NCBI GenBank assembly: GCA_029688905.1
Contig: JARULB010000007.1
Span: forward strand, 1 to 64,000
Direction of reading: 5' to 3'
Origin: Balneolales bacterium ANBcel1
Lineage (GTDB): Bacteria > Bacteroidota > Rhodothermia > Balneolales > Natronogracilivirgulaceae
DNA: 64,000 bases
Each line of letters begins with the position of its first letter. The stretch's first letter is position 1. The notes beneath the pieces are model-generated. The model was not told the DNA's origin, did not search any database, and worked only from the letters and a program-made list of their open reading frames with translations. The position numbers and the translations under genes were made by a program. Positions 19,301 through 25,976 of this stretch are shown here, one piece after another.

Positions 19301-20000
19301 TATTGGCGGCTTCACGCGACTGGAAAAAGACATCCGGATTTTGCGCGGTTCCGCGAATCAGCGGGTTGTCGGGGGTCAGCGCGCGTTCGCGATGCTGAAT
19401 CACCCAGTCGTAGTCGATCATCGCCCGCATGTCGTCGAAGGTGACCTCCTCGATTTTCTGCACTTCATGCGAGGTGCGGAAACCGTCAAAAAAGTGAATG
19501 AAGGGGATTCGTGACTCCAGTGTGGCAGCGTGGGAAATCATGGCCATATCCATGGACTCCTGCACGCTGTTGGAGCAGAGCATCGCCATGCCGGTCATAC
19601 GCATGGCCATCACATCGCTGTGGTCTCCGAAAATGGAGAGGGCGTGCCCAGCGACCGTTCGCGCTGCGACATGTATAACGGTGGGAGTCAGTTCACCGGA
19701 AATTTTGTAGAGGTTGGGCATCATCAGCAACAGGCCCTGCGAGGCGGTAAACGTCGTGGAGAGCGCTCCCGACTGAAGGGCTCCGTGAACCGTACCGGCG
19801 GCGCCGCCTTCACTTTGAAGTTCCACGACATCGGGAACGGTGCCCCAGATATTTTTTTTGCCGGCCATGGCCCAGGCGTCGGCCCACTCTCCCATGGGAG
19901 ATGCCGGTGTAATGGGGTAGATGGCAATAACTTCATTCAGGTGATGTGCGATATACGATGCGGCTTCGTTGGCATCAATAGTTACTTGCGGGCGTTTCAT
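16356..20000 (-). CDS. nifJ: Pyruvate:ferredoxin (flavodoxin) oxidoreductase
   Basis: This 1214-residue single-chain enzyme oxidises pyruvate with CoA to acetyl-CoA and CO2 while reducing ferredoxin or flavodoxin. Domain order is normal: pyruvate-binding domain I ([26 protein letters not shown] at the start), the CoA and linker domains, a two-cluster ferredoxin domain with [16 protein letters not shown] (from about residue 708) and [12 protein letters not shown] (from about 764), and the C-terminal thiamine-diphosphate domain with [16 protein letters not shown] and [20 protein letters not shown]. No truncation is visible. It heads the minus-strand run leading to the DHOD-like gene and nuo operon, so reduced ferredoxin is the likely link between the two. 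Confidence 0.97.
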   Translation of the reverse strand: [1214 protein letters not shown]

Positions 20001-20676
20001 GTATTTAAAAATTTAGATTAAGCGGACACATGCAATTCCATGACCGGTTTTAATCATTCGGCTGTGTGTCCTGACACCAGCCCGGTCATGATTATTTCAT
20101 CTGCATACGTTCCAATTCTGATTAATAAGTTCAGGAGATACATCCACAGGGATAATCCGCATCCGTTCTGCAGCAGTTTTCATTTTAACAGCACCACCGT
20201 CCGTTTTCCGGTCCGGCATGATCGCTAAAACGTCTCAACTACTTTATCTGCAATGCTTTTTCCATGGATGTCTCATTTTAATAATGCGATCTAAAAAGGT
20301 TTGAGGTAAATAATTGTGGTATAAAAACAGTTTCGTGCAAGAGCGACCAGGTTTCCATGAAAAGCTGAACACTTAACCGGTTTCGTCAGGTCTCCTTTGT
20401 GAAGAGAAAAAAGTTACAGAATGGAGCGGGAAAGGGTGCCCCTTTCCGGCGCTTTTGCCTTTCAGCCTTAATTTAACTCTATAATTAATAATAAAAAAAG
20501 GGCTTTTCTGTAATAATCCTGTCTTTGACCTGTCGTCTGCACCCGCTAAAGATATTATTTATTTTGAAAAGGGGGAATAGCAGATTGCATTTCATTGCAT
20601 GTTTCCTCAATATACTGGGATTCATGCCTTTATTATCCATGCGACGGGTTTGCCGCACAAAATAATCCGAATCACA
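20001..20676. other. Gene-free region upstream of PFOR
   Basis: No convincing coding sequence was found. It holds a 9-base inverted repeat (CATGACCGG 20039-20047 with CCGGTCATG 20082-20090, enclosing a smaller GTGTC/GACAC hairpin) in the PFOR leader, and a GC-rich hairpin (GGAAAGGG 20429-20436 with CCCTTTCC 20440-20447). It should contain the promoters of both flanking genes, but I could not identify them with confidence. Confidence 0.5.
20039..20090 (-). promoter_or_regulatory. Inverted repeat in PFOR leader
   Basis: Perfect nine-base arms CATGACCGG and CCGGTCATG lie 39-90 bases before the PFOR start, with a nested five-base stem. It may be an operator or a leader RNA hairpin. No T-run follows. 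Confidence 0.35.
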
Positions 20677-20994
20677 ATGGCCAAGATGATGGTTTTACTG
20701 CTCTTGACAGCAGCTGCGGGGCTATCACTGACCGATGACCGGGGCATGGTGAAGTGCTGGGAAGGAACCTTGCAACTTGTCGGGAATGAGCCTTTCACCC
20801 ATGTGGTGCTGGTCACGGACGACCGCGAACACTGGTATCTTGAAATGGAGCGTGACGAAATGCTACGGCTCTGGCGCGACAACCGGGGCCGCATCCGCAT
20901 TACCGGCACTCCGGTCAGCAAGGAGTTCCGGGGCAGTCTGGAGAGTTTCATTGTGGTCCGGTCGTATGAGTGGCTGAATGAACAGAGAGAATGA
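20677..20994 (+). CDS. Small exported protein, probable OB-fold
   Basis: From the ATG at 20677 the product has about 105 residues with a short signal peptide (MAKMMVLLLLTAAAG). An upstream ATG at 20599 would add 26 residues without a sensible signal, so the later start is preferred. The body (WEGTLQLVGNEPFTHVVLV, WYLEMERDEMLRLW, GRIRITGTPV) alternates short strands and looks like a single small beta-barrel of the OB type. I do not recognise the family. The DUF2207 gene follows after 62 bases on the same strand, and they may share a transcript. Confidence 0.6.
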   Translation: MAKMMVLLLLTAAAGLSLTDDRGMVKCWEGTLQLVGNEPFTHVVLVTDDREHWYLEMERDEMLRLWRDNRGRIRITGTPVSKEFRGSLESFIVVRSYEWLNEQRE

Positions 20995-21056
20995 AGCGCA
21001 GAAGCGCCCCTGCCTCCGACCCTTTCACAAAACCGGTTATCCCAATCTGAGTGATC

Positions 21057-22796
21057 ATGAATCGTTTCCCGGCCCTGATAGTATTGCTGCTCTTCCTCCC
21101 GCCAACTCTGGTTGCGCGTGATTACGACATCCCTGAAATCGGCATTCAGGCGGAAATCACCCCGGACGGAACCATCCGGTATATTGAGGAACGGACGTAC
21201 CAGTTCGACGGAACCTACAGTTTTGTCTACTATACCCTTGCCCTGGATGGTTTTGAGTCCGTCAGCCGCATCCGGGTCCGTGAAGATGGAAGAGCCCTGG
21301 TCAACGACAACAGCGGCGAACCCGGTACCTTTACCGTGGAGCGAAGCGACAGCGAGCTGCGCATCACCTGGTATATCGAGACCGAGGGGGTCACCGAACG
21401 GCGCTATACAATTCAGTATAACCTTGCGGAAGCGCTCGTGATCGGACCCGAGCACACCGAGTGGTTCTGGACGTTCCTGTCGGACCGCCTGGACCGCACC
21501 CCTCGTCACGTGCAGGTGCGTATCGCCCTGCCTGAGCGCATTGAGCCGGCGGAGTGGCACATCTGGTACCGCGACACCCCAGAGCATGTAACCCATACTG
21601 CCGAAGGCAACCTCCTGATTCTGGAAGGGGAAGGATTCCGCAGCTCCGATGTGATTCGTCCCAGAATTCTGTTTCCAACCGGGGTACTGGCGGATGCCGA
21701 TGTAACTGACCGGAGACTCACGCTCGAGCGGGTGGAAGCGGAAGAAATGGCAAGAATTGAGGCTCGCAAACGGGATGAGCAGCTGCGGATGGTGGGCATC
21801 GGGTTGATGGCGGTTCTGATCCCTGCTTCGCTGCTGCTCTACATCTGGTTCTACCGTCGTTATGGGCGCCGCCACAAAACGCCGTCCGTCAAACGCGTTC
21901 CACGCTACACGGTGCCTTCCGACCATCCCCCCGCCATGATCAGAGTGCTGCTGCTCGGACCGCTATACAAGGAACCCGACCAGCTCAGTCTCGGCATCAC
22001 GCTCTTTGACCTGGCACGGCGGGGCTATTTCCGGATCGTTGAAAAAAAGGGCAAGAAGAAGTTTCTGAGTACCGAAACTCCCGAATATCATCTGGAAAAG
22101 ACCGGCAAGAAACCGGCGGAAGATCTCACCGAATGGGAGGTTCAGCTGATCGATAAAGTCAACCTGCGCCTCGATGAGGGCGTGACCGCCATGGGCAAAA
22201 TCCTGGAACTCTCCGACAAAAAGGGCTGGAAATGGTGGAAACAGTGGCGCAAGGTATTCAAAAAAGCGCTGCGGGAGAAAGGCTGGTTTGATCCGGTTGC
22301 CTACCGGGCCATGGCTTTTCACTTGTTGGCCCAGCTGCCGATACTGGCGGCCATGGTCGGCGTCATCTTCCTTGCAGGGCCGGCCGGTGTAATCGGACTG
22401 ATTTTCACGGTGTTGATGATGATGCTCAGTACAACGCTTCCCAAAACCAGTGAAGAGGGCGCTCGCCTGGCTGCGGAGTGGCGGAATTACCGCAAGGCGC
22501 TAAAAAAGGGTCCGAACAACTCCTTTAACCGGGACGAAATGGGGCGTCACTTCGTCAATGCGATCGCCCTGGGCCTCACCCAAAAGCAGCTGGAAAAGCG
22601 GCTTTCGGACCTGCCGCCCAACAGCCCGATTTTTCTCTGGGTGATTCCGCTGACGATGGGATCGAGTCCGGCGGACATCGCTTCGGGCCTCAGCACCCTG
22701 GCTTCAAGCGGTACCAGCAGCTTCAGCGGGGTTTCGGGAGTTGGCGGGGCAAGCGCGGGATCGGCCGGGGGCGGATCCGGGGGCGGCGCCGGGTGA
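21057..22796 (+). CDS. DUF2207 domain membrane protein
   Basis: The ATG at 21057 gives a clean signal peptide (MNRFPALIVLLLFLPPTLVA); the GTG at 21051 is less likely. An extracytoplasmic DUF2207-type domain follows to about residue 240 (IQAEITPDGTIRYIEERTYQF; VSRIRVREDGRAL; RYTIQYNL). Next come one membrane helix (GIGLMAVLIPASLLLYIWFY), a cytoplasmic region with a winged-helix-like part (LSLGITLFDLARRGYFRIVEKKGKKKF), two more helices near residues 420-470, and a Gly/Ser tail. The tail (SAGGGSGGGAG) is typical of the family. Function is not established; it is a general membrane protein of wide distribution. Confidence 0.85.
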   Translation: MNRFPALIVLLLFLPPTLVARDYDIPEIGIQAEITPDGTIRYIEERTYQFDGTYSFVYYTLALDGFESVSRIRVREDGRALVNDNSGEPGTFTVERSDSELRITWYIETEGVTERRYTIQYNLAEALVIGPEHTEWFWTFLSDRLDRTPRHVQVRIALPERIEPAEWHIWYRDTPEHVTHTAEGNLLILEGEGFRSSDVIRPRILFPTGVLADADVTDRRLTLERVEAEEMARIEARKRDEQLRMVGIGLMAVLIPASLLLYIWFYRRYGRRHKTPSVKRVPRYTVPSDHPPAMIRVLLLGPLYKEPDQLSLGITLFDLARRGYFRIVEKKGKKKFLSTETPEYHLEKTGKKPAEDLTEWEVQLIDKVNLRLDEGVTAMGKILELSDKKGWKWWKQWRKVFKKALREKGWFDPVAYRAMAFHLLAQLPILAAMVGVIFLAGPAGVIGLIFTVLMMMLSTTLPKTSEEGARLAAEWRNYRKALKKGPNNSFNRDEMGRHFVNAIALGLTQKQLEKRLSDLPPNSPIFLWVIPLTMGSSPADIASGLSTLASSGTSSFSGVSGVGGASAGSAGGGSGGGAG

Positions 22797-22901
22797 TATC
22801 ACCTCACAGCTCTGTTCCCTCCTTTGGGTCAGGTCGCTGCCGTTCTGTAAGCCCGGAGGCCACTTTCGTTTCGTTCCGCCGAACCGGTTTCCGTCTCGCG
22901 G

Positions 22902-24164
22902 CTATTCCTTGATCTGGCCGTTACCGGTAACCACATATTTATAGGTCGTGAGCTCTTCCAGCGCAACCGGTCCGCGCGCGTGCAGCCGGTCGGTACTGAT
23001 CCCGATCTCCGCGCCCATTCCGAATTCCGCGCCATCGGTGAACCGGGTGGATGTGTTAATATAGACCGCAGCCGAATCCACCATACGGCCGAATCGCTGC
23101 TGCCGCTCTCTGTTTTCGGTGACAATCGCATCGGAATGTCCCGACCCGTAGTGGTTGATGTGGCCAATCGCCTCGTCGAGCCCGTCCACAACACGAACCG
23201 AGAGAATCAAATCCAGATACTCGGTGTGCCAGTCCTCTTCGGCAGCCGGTTTCATCGCAGGCACAAGAGCGCGAGCCTGTTCATCGCCGCGCAGCTCAAC
23301 ACCGCTCTTCTGCAGGATCTCCGCCATTTTGGGCAACCAGTCGGCGGCAATCGCCGCATCCACAAGCAGGGTCTCGGCGGCGTTGCAGACCCCCGGTCGC
23401 TGGCATTTGGCGTTTTCCGTTATGCTCCATGCCTTGATCGGGTCGGCTTCACCATCCACATACACATGACAGATACCCTCGTAATGCTTGAGAACCGGGA
23501 CGGTCGCATTTTCAGCAACGGCTCGGATCAGTCCCTCTCCACCCCTGGGGATGATCACATCCACGAACTCGTCCATGGTAATAAGGGCCGTCACCGCTTC
23601 TCGGTCGCGTACGGGGACCAGCTGAACCGCGTTCGCCGGGAGTTTTGTGGCCGCGCCCCCCTCCTGAAGCGCGTGCGCGATGGCCTGGTTGCTGCGCAGC
23701 GCCTCCGAACCGCCCCGGAGGATGATGGCGTTGGACGCTTTCAGGCAGAGCGCCGCCGCGTCTCCGGTTACATTGGGACGTGATTCGTAAATCATGCCGA
23801 TCACCCCGATAGGTACGGCCGTTTTTTCCAGGTGCAGGCCGTTGTCCTTGTCCCATGCCTTGAGTACGCGACCCACCGGGTCGGGAAGCTTTGCGATATC
23901 CCGAAAGCCCTGAATCATGGCAGCCATTCGCTGGTCATTCAGCACAAGCCGGTCCACCATCGCATCCGACAACCCGTTCTCTTTCGCTTCGGCAACATCG
24001 AGTGCATTCTGTTCCTGGATGTCACTTTTCCTCCGCTCAAGCGCATCGGCCATCGCATTCAGGGCGTCGTTTTTCTGTGCGGTATCCAGGGCCATCAACT
24101 CCCGCGACGCCTTGCGCGCATTCCGGCCCAGTTCCCTGATTTGATTTTTGATGGATTCACTCAT
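22902..24164 (-). CDS. proA: Gamma-glutamyl phosphate reductase
   Basis: The 420-residue ProA reduces gamma-glutamyl phosphate with NADPH to glutamate semialdehyde, the second step of proline synthesis. Family marks are MIYESRPNVTGDAAALCLKASNAIILRGG, IPRGGEGLIRAV, and the catalytic cysteine in QRPGVCNAAETLLVD. Length is normal. It is the last gene of the run proB, small membrane protein, proA; 48 bases separate it from the middle gene. Confidence 0.96.
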   Translation of the reverse strand: MSESIKNQIRELGRNARKASRELMALDTAQKNDALNAMADALERRKSDIQEQNALDVAEAKENGLSDAMVDRLVLNDQRMAAMIQGFRDIAKLPDPVGRVLKAWDKDNGLHLEKTAVPIGVIGMIYESRPNVTGDAAALCLKASNAIILRGGSEALRSNQAIAHALQEGGAATKLPANAVQLVPVRDREAVTALITMDEFVDVIIPRGGEGLIRAVAENATVPVLKHYEGICHVYVDGEADPIKAWSITENAKCQRPGVCNAAETLLVDAAIAADWLPKMAEILQKSGVELRGDEQARALVPAMKPAAEEDWHTEYLDLILSVRVVDGLDEAIGHINHYGSGHSDAIVTENRERQQRFGRMVDSAAVYINTSTRFTDGAEFGMGAEIGISTDRLHARGPVALEELTTYKYVVTGNGQIKE

Positions 24165-24212
24165 GGTATATGGGGTTACAGTCCTTTGGTACGGTTACGT
24201 TCTTTGGTACGG

Positions 24213-24587
24213 CTATAAATATGTCAGCAGACAGATCACGATTCCGGTTGCTAAGGTCGCCAGCCCTGCCCAGCGAGCCATCTTTTGCGCCATTTCCAGG
24301 CCCAGCCAATCTACCGTTTCGGGTGTGGCAAAGGGAAAACGCATGATCAGAACACCCATGACAACGGTTATTCCTCCGACCCCAAACAAAATGACGGAAT
24401 GGGAAACCGGGAAAATGAACGGTAACAATGTCACCGTCAGAAGCAAAACCACCAGCCCCAAAATGCCCAGAAAAAAGGGGCGGGCATAACGGACAAACCG
24501 CCGGTGAAACGCCAAAAATTGCTGCTCATATTCCGGAAGCACATGAAATGTTTTCTCTTCCGGAACTGTAAACCGGTTCAGGGACAT
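24213..24587 (-). CDS. Small membrane protein between proB and proA
   Basis: From the ATG at 24587 the product has about 124 residues. Longer starts add a Pro/His-rich stretch that looks non-coding. An N-terminal soluble part (VPEEKTFHVLPEYEQQFLAFHRRFVRYARP) leads into two close hydrophobic segments (FFLGILGLVVLLLTVTLLPFIF and SVILFGVGGITVVMGVLIMRF) and a third at the C-terminus. I do not recognise the family. Its place inside the proline operon suggests co-expression, not necessarily a proline role. Confidence 0.65.
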   Translation of the reverse strand: MSLNRFTVPEEKTFHVLPEYEQQFLAFHRRFVRYARPFFLGILGLVVLLLTVTLLPFIFPVSHSVILFGVGGITVVMGVLIMRFPFATPETVDWLGLEMAQKMARWAGLATLATGIVICLLTYL

Positions 24588-24736
24588 CAGTGTAACGGAT
24601 GTGACCCGCGGGTCGTGCCGGCCGGTCCAGATGCATTTTTGTTTGGTTTGATGTGCCACAGGATGCCGTTTTATGTGATGCCCCAAATGCCGCATTTGCT
24701 GAAAATGAGGCTGGGGAATCGTTGGGGTTCAAATCG

Positions 24737-25930
24737 TTATTTCATCAAAACCATATTGTCGCGATGGACGACCTCCTTGTAGTGGCGTTCGCCCAGCACA
24801 AAGGGGATGTCGGCGGAGCGGCGCTGTTTGATCCGCTCGATATCGTCACAGCTGTATGCCGTGAGTCCGCGCGCAATGGTTTTACCATCGGCGGTACGGA
24901 TTTTGACAAGCGCCCCGGCGCGGAACTTGCCATCGGTGCCGACTACTCCCACCGGCAACAGGCTGTGCCCCTTGTCCATAATCGCTTTTCCCGCACCATC
25001 ATCGACATAGATGCTGCCCTGGGTGCGGTGGAAAAACGCGATCCACTTCTTCCGTGCCCTCAATTTCTGCTGATGCGGTGAACCGGTAATCAGGGTCCCC
25101 ACATCCTCGCCGTTCAGCACGCTCCGGAGTATCTGTTCCCGGTGCCCGTTCGCAATAACCACAGGCGTTCCGGCCCGGATGGCCCGGTCGGCCGACTGCA
25201 GTTTCGAGCCCATCCCGCCGGATGACCAGCCGCTTCCCTTGCCTTGCGCCATGGCCAGGGTTTCGTCGGTAATATCGTGCAGCAGCGGGATCCGTTCCAC
25301 CAGCCGTCCTTTCTCGGAGCGAAACAGGCCGTCGGACGTTGTCAGCAGCACCAGCAGGTCGGCATCGATGAGGGTCGATACCATGGCTGCCAGCAGGTCA
25401 TTGTCGCCGAAGCGGATCTCATCCACAGCCACCACGTCATTTTCATTCACTACGGGGATAATCCGGTTGCGGAGCATGGCCATGATGGTGTTGCGCGCGT
25501 TCAGATGGCGGATGCGGTCGTTCAGGTCGGCATGGGTAAGCAGCACCTGGCCCAGGCGGCAGTCGTAACGCGCCAGCTGCTCCGAGTAGAGGTTGAGCAG
25601 CACTCCCTGTCCGATTGCGGCGGCCATCTGCAGATCGGGCAGGTTTACGGGCCTTTGCGGCCAGCCCAGCGACTGCACGCCGGCGGCAATGGCGCCGGAC
25701 GAGACGAATATCACCTCGTAGTTTTGCTGCTGAAGTTCGGCGATTTGCGCAACAAGCGCTGCGATCCGCTCGGGGTCGGGCCGCCCCCTGCCATCGACCA
25801 GCACGCGGCTGCCGACCTTTACTACCAACCTCCTTGTATTCTCAGGCAGCCCCGCACGGGACCCTTTCTTTTCAGTCACTTCCTTGTGTTTCGGTTCCAT
25901 GCCGGAATATAACACAATCCCGCCGTCCAT
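24737..25930 (-). CDS. proB: Glutamate 5-kinase with PUA domain
   Basis: ProB phosphorylates glutamate, the first and usually feedback-inhibited step of proline synthesis. The amino-acid kinase domain shows VVKVGSRVLVD, VSSGAIAAGVQSLGW, and NENDVVAVDEIRFGDNDLLAAMVS. The C-terminal 100 or so residues (from about 290: RKKWIAFFHRTQGSIYVDDGAGKAI) form the PUA domain. The ATG at 25930 gives 397 residues; the ATG at 25900 (residue 11) is equally possible and nearer the usual length. It lies 46 bases after the siroheme reductase gene on the same strand. Confidence 0.95.
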   Translation of the reverse strand: MDGGIVLYSGMEPKHKEVTEKKGSRAGLPENTRRLVVKVGSRVLVDGRGRPDPERIAALVAQIAELQQQNYEVIFVSSGAIAAGVQSLGWPQRPVNLPDLQMAAAIGQGVLLNLYSEQLARYDCRLGQVLLTHADLNDRIRHLNARNTIMAMLRNRIIPVVNENDVVAVDEIRFGDNDLLAAMVSTLIDADLLVLLTTSDGLFRSEKGRLVERIPLLHDITDETLAMAQGKGSGWSSGGMGSKLQSADRAIRAGTPVVIANGHREQILRSVLNGEDVGTLITGSPHQQKLRARKKWIAFFHRTQGSIYVDDGAGKAIMDKGHSLLPVGVVGTDGKFRAGALVKIRTADGKTIARGLTAYSCDDIERIKQRRSADIPFVLGERHYKEVVHRDNMVLMK

Positions 25931-25976
25931 TCATGCCGGATAAATACCGAAATGGTTCGAAATCGGCTAAGCGCAC

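Noticed and set aside
20040-20228. 62-codon open frame in the PFOR leader region
   Set aside because: No ribosome binding site or domain features; composition is unlike neighbouring genes.
20421-20470. Small RNA or SRP-type RNA near the GC hairpin upstream of PFOR
   Set aside because: The hairpin does not match the conserved SRP or 6S patterns, and no promoter-terminator unit could be defined.
24700-24740. Sequence resembling a tRNA T-arm (GGGGTTCAAATCG)
   Set aside because: The stem on the other side does not pair and no anticodon or acceptor arm can be drawn.
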